NCBI GenBank assembly: GCA_002733865.1 | Contig: NVXM01000001.1 | Location: forward strand, 262,206 to 326,205 | Direction of reading: 5' to 3' | Source of the DNA: Sphingopyxis sp. | Lineage (GTDB): Bacteria > Pseudomonadota > Alphaproteobacteria > Sphingomonadales > Sphingomonadaceae | DNA: 64,000 nucleotides | Shown here: positions 1-8,709 of the stretch, piece by piece | How the letters are laid out: every line of letters begins with the position of its first letter | Numbering within the stretch: the stretch's first letter is position 1 | The notes under the pieces: generated by a model | Told to the model about the DNA's origin: nothing | Seen by the model: the letters and a program-made list of their open reading frames with translations, nothing else | Database searches by the model: none | Position numbers and translations under genes: made by a program

Positions 1-293
1 GCGCCGGCGCAAAGCTGATTGCTTACGCCAGCGAAACCGGTGCCAGTGCGATTGGCCTGGATGAAACCGTTGATCCGGTCTGGGCCAATAAATATTTGCC
101 GGCAGAAATTCCGGTGCAAGGTAATCTGGATCCGCTGGCGCTGATTGCCGGCGGCGACGCGCTGGAAAAATCCGCGCGCCACATTCTGGATGTTTTTCAG
201 GATCGACCGCATATTTTCAATCTCGGCCACGGAATTTTACCGGACACGCCCATTGAACATGTTGAAAAGCTGCTTACACTCGTACGGCAATGA
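1..293 (+). CDS. hemE: Uroporphyrinogen decarboxylase, C-terminal part
   Basis: The window opens inside this gene; the reading frame is open from base 3 and ends at the TGA at 291-293. HemE decarboxylates the four acetate side chains of uroporphyrinogen III to give coproporphyrinogen III in cytosolic haem synthesis. The visible 96 residues carry the family's typical C-terminal signature: VQGNLDP, a GG turn, then RPHIFNLGHGI followed by P-x-TP and HVE. The stop overlaps the start of hemJ (ATGA), so the two haem genes are translationally coupled. The N-terminal two thirds lie outside the window. Confidence 0.95.
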   Translation, partial: AGAKLIAYASETGASAIGLDETVDPVWANKYLPAEIPVQGNLDPLALIAGGDALEKSARHILDVFQDRPHIFNLGHGILPDTPIEHVEKLLTLVRQ

Positions 294-733
294 ATGAAAT
301 TCTGTCCATGCTCTATCTCTGGTTAAAAGCGGCCCATCTTATCTTTGTCATCTTCTGGATGGCAGGGCTGTTCATGATGCCGCGGTTCTTTGTCTATCAT
401 CAGGAAAGCGCCGTCGGATCCGATGAGGATGCGAAATGGATTGAACGCGAGGGCAAGCTTCGCAAGATCATTCTCAACCCGTCGCTGGTCATCGTCTGGG
501 TGCTCGGCCTTTTGCTTGCTTATAATATCGGCGCATTCAGCCAGGGCTGGTTCCACGCGAAATTGCTCATTGTGCTGTTGCTATCGGGCTATCATGGCTG
601 GATGATTGCTTATTCGAAGAAACTCGCGCGGGGCGATCGGACGATGAGCGACAAGGCTTTGCGGCTGGTCAACGAAGTGCCCGGTATCACCGCTGCCATC
701 ATCGTCATATTGGTGATCATCAAGCCATTTTGA
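290..733 (+). CDS. hemJ: HemJ-type protoporphyrinogen oxidase (membrane)
   Basis: This 147-residue inner-membrane protein belongs to the HemJ/UPF0093 family, which oxidises protoporphyrinogen IX to protoporphyrin IX in bacteria lacking HemG or HemY. Four hydrophobic segments are visible (roughly residues 5-30, 60-82, 85-105 and 128-146). His16 in the first segment matches the conserved family histidine, and the MPRFFVYH stretch after it is also typical. It overlaps the hemE stop codon by ATGA, which supports both the start and the haem-synthesis role. Length is normal for the family. Confidence 0.9.
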   Translation: MNEILSMLYLWLKAAHLIFVIFWMAGLFMMPRFFVYHQESAVGSDEDAKWIEREGKLRKIILNPSLVIVWVLGLLLAYNIGAFSQGWFHAKLLIVLLLSGYHGWMIAYSKKLARGDRTMSDKALRLVNEVPGITAAIIVILVIIKPF

Positions 734-743
734 TCGGCCTTGG

Positions 744-772
744 TTGACAGTGAAATCACAAAAGCGTAATCA
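744..772 (+). promoter_or_regulatory. Predicted sigma70-type promoter of rho
   Basis: A perfect -35 box TTGACA (744-749) is followed after 17 bases by TAATCA (767-772) as -10 box, in the gap between hemJ and rho. This leaves a leader of about 100 bases before the rho start. Rho genes are often autoregulated through their leader; no obvious attenuator hairpin with a T-run is seen here. The assignment is by eye from the two boxes and their spacing. Confidence 0.5.
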
Positions 773-878
773 ACGGTCAAAGCCCGTCCGGGCGATCTTT
801 CATGTGAATCGAATACAGCTTCCGCTGCGCACATGCGATTTGAAGAAATAACCTCCTGACATATCTGGATAAAGATCC

Positions 879-2135
879 ATGCATTTAAAAGAATTAAAAC
901 AAAAATCGCCCGCTGACCTGGTTTCAATGGCCGAAGAGCTGGGTGTTGAAACCGCTTCCACCCTGCGCAAGCAGGATCTGATGTTCGCGATCCTCAAGGA
1001 AGTAGCGGACAATGACGAGCAGATCATGGGCGTCGGCACCATCGAAGTGCTGGCCGACGGTTTTGGTTTTCTGCGCTCGGCAGATGCCAATTATCTTGCT
1101 GGTCCCGACGACATTTACGTCTCTCCCAACCAGGTCCGGAGGTTCGGTCTGCGTACTGGCGATACGGTCGAGGGCGAGATTCGGGCACCGCGCGATGGCG
1201 AGCGCTATTTTGCGCTGACCAAGCTTATCTCGATCAATTTTGATGATCCCGATGCCGTCCGTCACCGGGTCAATTTTGACAATCTGACGCCGCTCTATCC
1301 AGACGAGAAGCTGAAGCTGGACAGTCTCGATCCAACCGACAAGGACAAATCGGCCCGAGTAATCGATATCATTTCGCCGCAGGGCAAGGGCCAGCGCGCG
1401 CTGATCGTGGCGCCGCCGCGGACCGGTAAAACCGTTTTGCTGCAGAATATTGCCAAGGCGATCACCGACAACCATCCGGAAGTCTATCTGATGGTGCTGC
1501 TGATCGACGAGCGGCCGGAAGAAGTGACCGACATGCAGCGTTCGGTGAAGGGCGAAGTGATTAGCTCGACCTTTGACGAGCCTGCTACCCGCCACGTGCA
1601 GGTCGCCGAAATGGTGATCGAAAAAGCCAAGCGTCTGGTGGAGCACAAGCATGATGTTGTGATTCTGCTCGACTCGATCACCCGTCTCGGGCGCGCCTAT
1701 AACACCGTGGTGCCAAGCTCCGGCAAGGTGCTGACCGGTGGTGTGGATGCCAACGCCCTGCAACGGCCGAAGCGCTTTTTCGGTGCGGCGCGTAATATCG
1801 AGGAAGGCGGTTCGCTATCGATCATCGCCACCGCGCTGATCGATACCGGCAGCCGGATGGACGAAGTCATCTTTGAAGAATTCAAGGGCACCGGCAACTC
1901 GGAAATCGTGCTGGACCGCAAGGTCTCCGACAAGCGGATCTTCCCGGCGCTCGACGTCGGCAAGTCCGGTACCCGCAAGGAAGAATTGCTGGTCGAGGAC
2001 GAGAAGCTCAAGAAAATGTGGGTGCTGCGCCGAATTCTCATGCAAATGGGTACGATCGACGCGATGGAATTCCTGCTCGACAAGATGAAGGATTCCAAGT
2101 CGAACGACGATTTCTTCGACAGCATGAACCAATAG
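879..2135 (+). CDS. rho: Transcription termination factor Rho
   Basis: A 418-residue hexameric RNA helicase that ends transcription at Rho-dependent terminators. The N-terminal helical domain (about 1-45) is followed by the cold-shock-like RNA-binding domain with the RNP1-type motif GFGFLR near residue 61. The ATPase core has the Walker A motif APPRTGKT at about 178-185 and a Walker B strand VVILLDS near 260, plus the R-loop/Q-loop region [19 protein letters not shown]. Length and ending are normal for alphaproteobacterial Rho. The gene lies just upstream of the mnmE-parB block, the usual arrangement in this class. Confidence 0.97.
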   Translation: MHLKELKQKSPADLVSMAEELGVETASTLRKQDLMFAILKEVADNDEQIMGVGTIEVLADGFGFLRSADANYLAGPDDIYVSPNQVRRFGLRTGDTVEGEIRAPRDGERYFALTKLISINFDDPDAVRHRVNFDNLTPLYPDEKLKLDSLDPTDKDKSARVIDIISPQGKGQRALIVAPPRTGKTVLLQNIAKAITDNHPEVYLMVLLIDERPEEVTDMQRSVKGEVISSTFDEPATRHVQVAEMVIEKAKRLVEHKHDVVILLDSITRLGRAYNTVVPSSGKVLTGGVDANALQRPKRFFGAARNIEEGGSLSIIATALIDTGSRMDEVIFEEFKGTGNSEIVLDRKVSDKRIFPALDVGKSGTRKEELLVEDEKLKKMWVLRRILMQMGTIDAMEFLLDKMKDSKSNDDFFDSMNQ

Positions 2136-2151
2136 CGGCCTGATCGCCCCG

Positions 2152-2451
2152 ATGATCGTCGAACATGCTATTTTGCAAGTCCGGCCGGGGCAATCAGCGG
2201 CGTTTGAGGCGGCGATGAACAAAGCCAATGCGCTGATTGCCAGTCAACCTGGTTTTCATTCGATAGAGGTTCGCCAATCAGACGATGATCCGGGACGATA
2301 TTTGCTGCTGATCCTTTGGGACAGGATTGAATCGCACCGAGACGGTTTTCGCGCTTCGCCTGAATATCAGCAATGGCGCGCCTTGCTTCACCAATTCTAC
2401 GACCCTATGCCGGTTGTGAACTATTACGGACGATCGATTTTCCATGATTGA
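2152..2451 (+). CDS. Antibiotic-biosynthesis-monooxygenase (ABM) fold protein
   Basis: A 99-residue protein of the ABM superfamily (small dimeric ferredoxin-like alpha/beta barrels). The opening strand IVEHAILQVRPGQ, the helix up to ASQPGFHSIEV and the strand YLLLILWD are the family pattern. Members include quinol monooxygenases and haem-degrading enzymes, but many have no known activity, so the substrate is unknown. It lies 16 bases behind rho and overlaps the start of the TerC gene by 8 bases, so it is probably co-transcribed with both. Confidence 0.75.
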   Translation: MIVEHAILQVRPGQSAAFEAAMNKANALIASQPGFHSIEVRQSDDDPGRYLLLILWDRIESHRDGFRASPEYQQWRALLHQFYDPMPVVNYYGRSIFHD

Positions 2452-3169
2452 AATTCTCACGATTATTTCCGCTGCTGCCAGTCTGGGTTCGCTTTCAGAT
2501 ATCTGGTCAGCCATCGTCCACGACTTTTCCAATATCGGATCGCCAGCGGCGCTGGCCGCTTTTGGGCAAGTTGTGCTGATCGATCTCGTCTTTGCTGCCG
2601 ACAATGCCATTGTTGTCGGGGCCCTGGCGGGCGGCTTGCCGGCTGACCAGCGGCGCAAGGTGATCCTGATCGGCATCGGCGCTGCTTTGGTGCTGCGCAT
2701 CCTGTTTGCGCTGATCGTAGTTCAGCTGCTGCAGATCGTTGGTCTGGTGCTGGCTGGCGGCTTGCTGCTGCTGTGGGTGGGCTGGAATTTCTACCGCGAG
2801 ATTTTCCACGAAGGCGAATCCACAGGATCCGACGAGATTCTTGGTGACGAGCATAGCGGCGTGAAATCGCCAAAATCATTCTGGGGCGCCGTCTGGGGCG
2901 TGACCGCGGCCGATGTGTCGATGAGCCTCGACAATGTCCTGGGCGTGGCTGGTGCCGCGCGCGAGCATCCGGGCATTCTCGTCATCGGCCTGCTGCTGTC
3001 GGTTGCGCTTATGGGTCTGGCGGCCAATGTGATCGCCAAATATATCGAACGCTATAAATGGATCGCCTATCTGGGACTGGCGGTGATCGTCTATGTCGCC
3101 GGCAAGATGATCTATACCGGCTTGTTGGGTGACGAGCAGACGATTGGTGTGCTCACGCTGTTCGGTTAG
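2444..3169 (+). CDS. TerC/YjbE-family integral membrane protein
   Basis: A 241-residue membrane protein of the TerC family, linked to metal-ion efflux (manganese in characterised members) and to tellurite-resistance loci. About seven hydrophobic segments are visible. The two conserved acidic motifs are present: FAADNAIVVGALAG in the first half and MSLDNVLGVAGAA in the second, whose DN pairs are the presumed metal ligands. Its start overlaps the ABM gene by 8 bases. Its stop overlaps the stop of the convergent protease gene by 4 bases (3166-3169), so there is no room for a separate terminator. Confidence 0.85.
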   Translation: MIEILTIISAAASLGSLSDIWSAIVHDFSNIGSPAALAAFGQVVLIDLVFAADNAIVVGALAGGLPADQRRKVILIGIGAALVLRILFALIVVQLLQIVGLVLAGGLLLLWVGWNFYREIFHEGESTGSDEILGDEHSGVKSPKSFWGAVWGVTAADVSMSLDNVLGVAGAAREHPGILVIGLLLSVALMGLAANVIAKYIERYKWIAYLGLAVIVYVAGKMIYTGLLGDEQTIGVLTLFG

Positions 3170-3639
3170 TTATTCAACAGAATTTCGAAGCTGTTCTGGT
3201 TTTTATCAAATGAAAAATCATAATGTTTCAATATGTCAAATCCGATAATCGCTTCGAATTTGGCGTTGTTGTTCATGTTGACGGGCTCGATCAGCTGATT
3301 ATGTAAAAAGAATGTTTTGTCGTTCTCGTCCAAACAATGGGCAGCGTCTTTTCGCTCTGCCCAAAAACCTATCGAAGCGATATATTTGGTATGGGTTTTT
3401 GTATCGTGCATGCTGCCAAATTGCATGTGGCCAGTTCGCATCAATTTTTGTTCGATAATGATTTTTTCACTGATTACTGAGCGAGTTGCTCCTGTATCGA
3501 TAAGACCCCGATATTCTGCGAGACTGATTGGGTTCGCTATGGTTGCAGGATAGAGCTGCTCATTTCCAAAGGAATGTCTGGATACACTGATTGCTACGAC
3601 AAGCCGGTGCGCTTCAAGCTTGGAGCGCAGAATCAACAT
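3166..3639 (-). CDS. Retropepsin-like aspartic protease
   Basis: A 157-residue protein with the aspartic-protease signature LIDTGATRSVIS, with the catalytic Asp at residue 48, and the downstream IIGFDIL motif typical of bacterial single-lobed retropepsin-like proteins (active as dimers). No signal peptide or membrane segment is seen, so it is probably cytosolic. It begins inside the upstream small gene (26-base overlap) and has no clear ribosome-binding site of its own, suggesting translational coupling. Base composition is markedly more AT-rich than the flanks. The target is unknown. Confidence 0.75.
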   Translation of the reverse strand: MLILRSKLEAHRLVVAISVSRHSFGNEQLYPATIANPISLAEYRGLIDTGATRSVISEKIIIEQKLMRTGHMQFGSMHDTKTHTKYIASIGFWAERKDAAHCLDENDKTFFLHNQLIEPVNMNNNAKFEAIIGFDILKHYDFSFDKNQNSFEILLNN

Positions 3640-3859
3640 GGGAGTAGAATCCTAAATCTTCAATTTTATCATCTACTTGTTGTACTGAAAATCTTCCTTC
3701 TCCGAAGGATTGTATTCCGGCTTTGATAGCGTCCAAACTTGTAGGGAAGTATCCTTTAATCTTTCCCGAATAGAGCAGAGCATGCTGCCCTCGGTGATCT
3801 TCCAAGATTGTGGGTAGCAATTTCTGAAATGCGAGAAAATTTTGGTCGATGGTATTCAT
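3614..3859 (-). CDS. Small protein of unknown function, paired with the protease
   Basis: An 81-residue protein with no recognised motif of proven function. It has an N-terminal helix (NFLAFQKLLPTILEDHRGQ), a strand with a turn (HALLYSGKIKGYF), a helix (LDAIKAGIQSF) and a strand F-S-V-Q-Q-V, reminiscent of DUF5678-like small proteins. I chose the ATG at 3857-3859 because GGAGG lies 8 bases upstream; a TTG five codons earlier would place the GGAGG inside the gene. The pair with the overlapping retropepsin gene looks like one cassette. The region upstream (3914-3925) is an AT-only palindrome that could hold its promoter. Confidence 0.65.
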   Translation of the reverse strand: MNTIDQNFLAFQKLLPTILEDHRGQHALLYSGKIKGYFPTSLDAIKAGIQSFGEGRFSVQQVDDKIEDLGFYSHVDSALQA

Positions 3860-3946
3860 GGCAATCACCTCCAACCAAAAGAATCTATCAGAATCAGGAC
3901 TCTAGGTCACATAAATAATATTATTGTAAAAGAGTCATTTATAGGA

Positions 3947-4348
3947 CTAACCCTTCATTGTCTCGAGCATCTTGCCCATTTCTTCCCAGACCTTGTTGAT
4001 CGCCTTGAGCGGTCGGACCATCACCTTGAAATCCTGAATCTTGCCGTCCTCGTTCCAGCTGATGATATCAACGCCATTGACGTGGATGCCGTCGAGCTCG
4101 AGCTCGAACTCCAGCATCGCCATATTGGCCTGGTCATCGACGATTTCCCGGACATAGCGAAAGCTATCGTTGGCCAGCACGATATCGGCGGCGCTGAGAT
4201 AGGCGACAACCATCGGCTTTCCGGATTGCGGGGTGTGGACGACCGGCGAATGGAAAACTGCGTCATCGGCGATCTGGTCGCGCAGTCCCCTGCCATTTTT
4301 ATCTTCGAAATGGGCGTGCCAGACTTTCAGATTGTCGTGGACGCTCAT
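3947..4348 (-). CDS. SnoaL-like / NTF2-fold protein
   Basis: A 133-residue protein with an NTF2-like pattern: an N-terminal helix (LKVWHAHFEDKNGRGLRDQI), the strand AVFHSPVVHTP, the MVVAYLSAADIVL helix, and late strands (MAMLEFELELDG, VNGVDIISWNEDGKI) as in the SnoaL/polyketide-cyclase or limonene-epoxide-hydrolase-type superfamily. The precise reaction cannot be assigned. Its start overlaps the stop of the upstream dienelactone hydrolase gene (ATGA), so the two are made together and may act on the same small-molecule substrate. Confidence 0.75.
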   Translation of the reverse strand: MSVHDNLKVWHAHFEDKNGRGLRDQIADDAVFHSPVVHTPQSGKPMVVAYLSAADIVLANDSFRYVREIVDDQANMAMLEFELELDGIHVNGVDIISWNEDGKIQDFKVMVRPLKAINKVWEEMGKMLETMKG

Positions 4349-5043
4349 GCAAGATGTTCCTCGAAAAACGTCTCGGTGCGGCGGTCCGCGAGGCTGGCTG
4401 CTGCTTCATCGCGGCGCTTGCCAAATTCGGCGGCAAAGCCGTGGTCCAGTCCTTCATAATCGTGCAGGGTGACTTTCGGATGATCGTCGAGGCCTTCATG
4501 CATCGCGGCCTGTGCTTCCGGGGAGACGAATCCGTCGGCGGTCGGGATGTGCAGCATCACTTCATGGGAAATCGCCTGCTTTTCTCCGAGCAGTTCGTCA
4601 ATGCCCACGCCATAATAGCCAACCGAAGCGCGGATATCGGTGCGGCAGGCGGTCATGAAGGCGAGGCGGCCACCAAGGCAATAGCCGACGCAGCCGACCT
4701 TGTGACTGCCGATGGCAGCCTGGGCATAATGGACCGTGGCTTCGATATCGCGGATTCCCTGATCCTGATCGAACTTGCCCATCAGATCGAGGGCGGTCTG
4801 AAATTCTTCCTCGACGTCCGCATCGAGGTCGGTACCCTCGTTGATCCGCCAGTAGAGATCCGGAGCAAGCGCCAGATAGCCGAGGCTTGCCCAATGGTCA
4901 CATTTCGCCTTGATGCCCTTGTTGACGCCGAATATTTCCTGAATCACAATGACCGCAGCCTTTGCGTCGCCGTCTGGCTTGACGACATAGCAGGGAAATT
5001 CTGCGTCTCCGGTTAAAGTTTTGACCGTTTCCATCGTGCCCAT
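4345..5043 (-). CDS. Dienelactone hydrolase family protein
   Basis: A 232-residue cytosolic alpha/beta hydrolase. The DLH triad is visible: Cys122 in GYCLGG, an Asp in PTADGFV, and the His in LDHGFA; the IQEIFGVN segment near the N-terminus is also typical. Classic members open dienelactone in chlorocatechol degradation, but many homologues hydrolyse other lactones or esters. I chose the ATG at 5041-5043, which has AAAGGAG five bases upstream, over a more distal ATG. It is coupled to the SnoaL-like gene. Confidence 0.85.
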   Translation of the reverse strand: MGTMETVKTLTGDAEFPCYVVKPDGDAKAAVIVIQEIFGVNKGIKAKCDHWASLGYLALAPDLYWRINEGTDLDADVEEEFQTALDLMGKFDQDQGIRDIEATVHYAQAAIGSHKVGCVGYCLGGRLAFMTACRTDIRASVGYYGVGIDELLGEKQAISHEVMLHIPTADGFVSPEAQAAMHEGLDDHPKVTLHDYEGLDHGFAAEFGKRRDEAAASLADRRTETFFEEHLA

Positions 5044-5175
5044 CGTCGAACTCCTTTGTATCATCACTTGATTCTTTGGTTACAATATCCCCATATCAGA
5101 TGCAGGCAAGGTGGAACATCAACCTGTTGCGCGAGGAGGGGACTTCGCGGCAATGGGCAGACAGAGGAAGATATA

Positions 5176-5448
5176 ATGAAAGTCAGCGTTGAACTGGACT
5201 GTACACCGGAAGAGGCTCGCCGCCTGATCGGCTTGCCGGATGTAGCGAAACTCAATGAGAGCTACGTCGACGAAATGTCAAAATTCCTGCAGGGCGCCAA
5301 TTCGGTGGAACAATTGCAGAATTTCACCAAGATCATCGCGCCAATGGGGGAGGCTGGCCTGAAGATGTTTTCCTCCTTCATGACCGGGGCGATGGGTGCT
5401 GCGTCGGGCGGCGGAAAAGCGTCTTCTACCAAGAAAAAGACGGATTAG
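5176..5448 (+). CDS. DUF6489-type small protein
   Basis: A 90-residue protein beginning MKVSVELDCTPEEARRLIGLP, with a helical centre (VDEMSKFLQGANSVEQL) and a Gly/Ala- and Lys-rich tail. It resembles short conserved proteins of alphaproteobacteria classed as DUF6489, whose role is unknown. The start at 5176 is preceded by GAGGAAG at 5164-5170, which favours it over longer in-frame starts upstream. It lies 18 bases ahead of mnmE, so the two may share a transcript. Confidence 0.7.
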   Translation: MKVSVELDCTPEEARRLIGLPDVAKLNESYVDEMSKFLQGANSVEQLQNFTKIIAPMGEAGLKMFSSFMTGAMGAASGGGKASSTKKKTD

Positions 5449-5466
5449 CCGCCGCTTTCTGCCATA

Positions 5467-6762
5467 ATGACTGTCGCTGATACCATTTTCGCTCTATCCA
5501 GCGGTCAACCGCCGTCGGCGATCGGAATTCTGCGGATCAGCGGGCCTGCTGCGGGGCAGGCGCTTGCGGCTTTGACCGGTAATGTACCAAAACCACGTGT
5601 TGCAACGCTGTCTAATATAACCAATTCGGTTAGTGGAGAGTTGCTGGACCAGGCACTGTGTCTCTGGTTTCCCAGCCCTGACAGTGCCACGGGAGAAGAT
5701 CTCGCCGAGATCCATTGTCATGGTGGCCGCGCGGTTATTCGTGCAATCGAAGACGCTCTGGGACAGATGACAGGTTTGCGCAAGGCCGAGCCCGGAGAAT
5801 TTACGCGGAGAGCGTTCACCCATGGCAAAATGGATCTGGCGGAAGCGGAAGGCTTGTCCGATTTGCTGTTCGCCGAAACCGAACTGCAGCGCAAGGCCGC
5901 AGTCCGCAATGCCGGCGGAGCGCTGTCGCGCAGGGTGGAAGGTTGGCAGCAGCGCATTTTGCAGCTGTCAGCGCAAATCGAAGCCGAGCTCGATTTTTCC
6001 GATGAAGATGATGTCGCACCGGCGCAAAGGGCATTGCTGCAGGATGAGACCCGGGCATTGGCCGATGATATGCGCAACGTGCTGGCGCGACCGAGAGCCG
6101 AAAAATTGCGTGACGGTATCAGGGTTGTATTGGGCGGACCGCCCAACAGCGGCAAGTCGACATTGCTGAACGCGCTGGTCGATCGCGAAGCGGCGATCGT
6201 TTCGGATATCGCCGGAACGACGCGCGATGTGATCGAAGTGCCGATCGCGCTCGGCGGCATCCCGTTTTTGTTTATCGACACGGCCGGGGTGCGGGAGAGC
6301 GGAGCGGAGACGATCGAGCAAATCGGCATCGAACGCGCTCGTGAGCAATTTGCCGCAGCGGATATCATACTGTGGCTGGGCGATGAGGGCGAAGGGCCGC
6401 AATCCGATAGTCTGGTCGAGGTCGCATCTCGCTCGGACCATCCGCAGCACCGGCCAAAAGGCGGGGGGGCCTTCATGCTCTCTCCGGTTAACGGTCAGGG
6501 TATGGATGCTCTGGTCGATTTTCTGGTGACCCGCGCCAGAGACATTTTGCCCAATGCGGATCAGGTCAGCGTCAATGCCCGTCAGGCAGACCGACTGACC
6601 GCCGCGACCGAAAGTCTCGCTGCGATCATCGACGAGTCCGATTATCTGATCATTGCCGAACATTTGCGGATGGCGCGCAAAACGCTGGATGAAATTACCG
6701 GCACTGCGAGTACGGAAGATATGCTCGATGGCCTGTTCGGAAAGTTCTGCATCGGCAAGTGA
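5467..6762 (+). CDS. mnmE: tRNA modification GTPase MnmE
   Basis: A 431-residue GTPase that, with MnmG, installs the carboxymethylaminomethyl (or aminomethyl) group on U34 of certain tRNAs. The N-terminal tetrahydrofolate-binding domain (DTIFALSSG..., PGEFTRRAFTHGKMDL) is followed by the G domain: P-loop GPPNSGKS at about 224-231, IAGTTRD, and DTAG. The C-terminal FCIGK with its conserved Cys closes the protein. The usual NKxD motif is replaced by a degenerate ASRSD. The stop is immediately followed by a parS-like site and then mnmG. Confidence 0.95.
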   Translation: MTVADTIFALSSGQPPSAIGILRISGPAAGQALAALTGNVPKPRVATLSNITNSVSGELLDQALCLWFPSPDSATGEDLAEIHCHGGRAVIRAIEDALGQMTGLRKAEPGEFTRRAFTHGKMDLAEAEGLSDLLFAETELQRKAAVRNAGGALSRRVEGWQQRILQLSAQIEAELDFSDEDDVAPAQRALLQDETRALADDMRNVLARPRAEKLRDGIRVVLGGPPNSGKSTLLNALVDREAAIVSDIAGTTRDVIEVPIALGGIPFLFIDTAGVRESGAETIEQIGIERAREQFAAADIILWLGDEGEGPQSDSLVEVASRSDHPQHRPKGGGAFMLSPVNGQGMDALVDFLVTRARDILPNADQVSVNARQADRLTAATESLAAIIDESDYLIIAEHLRMARKTLDEITGTASTEDMLDGLFGKFCIGK

Positions 6763-6763
6763 T

Positions 6764-6779
6764 TGTTCCACGTGGAACA
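6764..6779. promoter_or_regulatory. parS-like site 1 (chromosome partition)
   Basis: TGTTCCACGTGGAACA is a perfect 16-base palindrome differing from the canonical ParB site TGTTTCACGTGAAACA by one symmetric pair of changes. It lies in the gap between mnmE and mnmG, about 3 kb from parAB. It is the likely loading site for the ParB encoded in this window. Confidence 0.85.
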
Positions 6780-6834
6780 GGGCCCACGATCATCAGCTTT
6801 TGACCTGCAATGGCGGTTGAGCTATGGGCACGGC

Positions 6835-8709
6835 ATGACGCGGAAATTTGACATCATCATAGTGGGCGGTGGCCATGCCGGTTGCGAAGCTGCCGCTGTT
6901 GCGGCGCGCATGGGTGTGTCAACGGCGCTGGTCAGTTTTGCCCGCGACAGCATCGGGGCGATGTCCTGCAATCCGGCGATTGGCGGGTTGGGCAAGGGCC
7001 ATCTTGTGCGCGAGGTCGATGCCTTTGACGGCTTGATCGGCCGGGCAGCCGACGCCGCGGCCATTCATTATCGTATGCTCAACCTGTCGAAGGGCACCGC
7101 GGTGCAGGGGCCTCGGGTGCAGGCCGATCGCAAACTGTATAAAGCGGCCATCCACCGGATGCTGGATGCCCAGGATAATCTCACCATCGTCGAGGGGGAG
7201 GTAGCCAGCCTGATCCTGTCAGGCTCGCGCGTCTCCGGCATTCATATGGCTGATGGCTCTGCCATTCAGGCTGAGTCTGTGGTGCTGGCGACCGGCACAT
7301 TTCTCAATGGCAAACTGTTTCGCGGCGAAGAGACGGTCGCTGGCGGCAGGACAGGGGAGGCGGCGTCAATATCTCTGGGCCAGCAGATCCGAGACGCGGG
7401 ATTGCCGATCGCGCGATTGAAGACCGGCACGCCGCCGCGCATTGATGGTCGGACTATCAACTGGGCGGCCCTGCCGGAGCAGCCATCGGATGATGACGGC
7501 TGGACTATGTCGCCGCTGTCCGAGGGTCGGCAGGTTCCGCAAACTTTCTGTGCGGTCAGCCGGACCACCCCCGAGACGCACGATATCATCCGCGGGTCGC
7601 TGGATCGTTCGCCGATGTTCAGTGGCGCAATCGGGGCGCAGGGGCCACGCTACTGCCCATCGATCGAAGACAAGATTCATCGTTTTGCCGACCGCGATTC
7701 GCATCAGGTGTTTCTCGAGCCCGAGGGGCTGGACACCAATTTGGTCTATCCCAACGGTATCAGCACGTCCTTGCCGGCCGATGTCCAGCTGGCCTTCGTC
7801 CGAACGATGGAAGGTCTTGAGCAGGCAGAGATCGTCGTTCCGGGCTATGCCGTGGAATATGATCATATCGACCCGCGCGCCCTGGACCGTTCCCTTAAGG
7901 TTCGTGATCTCGAAGGGCTTTATTGCGCGGGGCAAATCAACGGTACAACCGGTTATGAAGAAGCGGCTGCGCAGGGGCTGATTGCCGGACTGGGTGCTGC
8001 TTGTGCGATACAGGGCAAGGCCGCACCGACGCTGGATCGCGGCACCAGCTATATGGCGGTGATGATTGATGACCTGGTTTTGCAGGGCGTGACCGAACCC
8101 TATCGGATGCTAACCGCCCGGGCAGAATATCGGCTCCGGCTCCGTGCTGACAATGCTTCTACGCGTTTGACGCCGATCGCCATCGAGACCGGTTGCGTGT
8201 CTTCGGAACGAAAGCAGTGGTTCGACAAGCGTGAAGAAATGCGGCGTCGAATATTGTCCGGGCTGCAGACCATTTGTTCCAGCGAAGATCTAGTCAAAGC
8301 GGGCGTCGATGTCCGCCGCGATGGTACTCGGCAAAGTCTGTTTCAATGGCTCCGCTTCCCCAATATTTCGATTGCGGCTTTGCAGAAGGTGGAAGAAGTA
8401 GAAGCATGTTTTGCAGATTCTGATCCGCACCTTCTGGCGGAGATTGAGGAAGATGCCCGCTACGCACCTTATCTTGAACGGCAGGAATCCGAACTCAGGG
8501 ACCTGCGGGCAAACGAGCAAATCGCGCTCGCTGACGATCTCGATTATGCGGCCATAGCCGGGCTTTCCAACGAAATGGTAGAGCGGCTGACCGTGGCGCG
8601 GCCGGACACACTGGCAGCAGCATCGCGCATCCGCGGGATTACCCCGGCGGCTCTGGCGGCAATACTCGTCCACGCGCGCCGGCGCGATAGCCGGAATCTC
8701 GCCGCATGA
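6835..8709 (+). CDS. mnmG: tRNA uridine-5-carboxymethylaminomethyl modification enzyme MnmG
   Basis: A 624-residue FAD protein, partner of MnmE in U34 modification of tRNA. The N-terminal dinucleotide fold [10 protein letters not shown], the [15 protein letters not shown] segment and LKTGTPPR are diagnostic. The C-terminal MnmE-binding helical domain ends in [13 protein letters not shown] chose the ATG at 6835, because homologues begin just before the FAD motif; an upstream TTG would read through the parS site. The stop overlaps the start of rsmG (ATGA). Confidence 0.95.
   Translation: MTRKFDIIIVGGGHAGCEAAAVAARMGVSTALVSFARDSIGAMSCNPAIGGLGKGHLVREVDAFDGLIGRAADAAAIHYRMLNLSKGTAVQGPRVQADRKLYKAAIHRMLDAQDNLTIVEGEVASLILSGSRVSGIHMADGSAIQAESVVLATGTFLNGKLFRGEETVAGGRTGEAASISLGQQIRDAGLPIARLKTGTPPRIDGRTINWAALPEQPSDDDGWTMSPLSEGRQVPQTFCAVSRTTPETHDIIRGSLDRSPMFSGAIGAQGPRYCPSIEDKIHRFADRDSHQVFLEPEGLDTNLVYPNGISTSLPADVQLAFVRTMEGLEQAEIVVPGYAVEYDHIDPRALDRSLKVRDLEGLYCAGQINGTTGYEEAAAQGLIAGLGAACAIQGKAAPTLDRGTSYMAVMIDDLVLQGVTEPYRMLTARAEYRLRLRADNASTRLTPIAIETGCVSSERKQWFDKREEMRRRILSGLQTICSSEDLVKAGVDVRRDGTRQSLFQWLRFPNISIAALQKVEEVEACFADSDPHLLAEIEEDARYAPYLERQESELRDLRANEQIALADDLDYAAIAGLSNEMVERLTVARPDTLAAASRIRGITPAALAAILVHARRRDSRNLAA

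Noticed and set aside
5056..5175. An N-terminal extension of the DUF6489-type protein
   Set aside because: The extension is Cys- and Arg-rich with no family similarity, while the ATG at 5176 has a good GAGGAAG site and gives the usual start.
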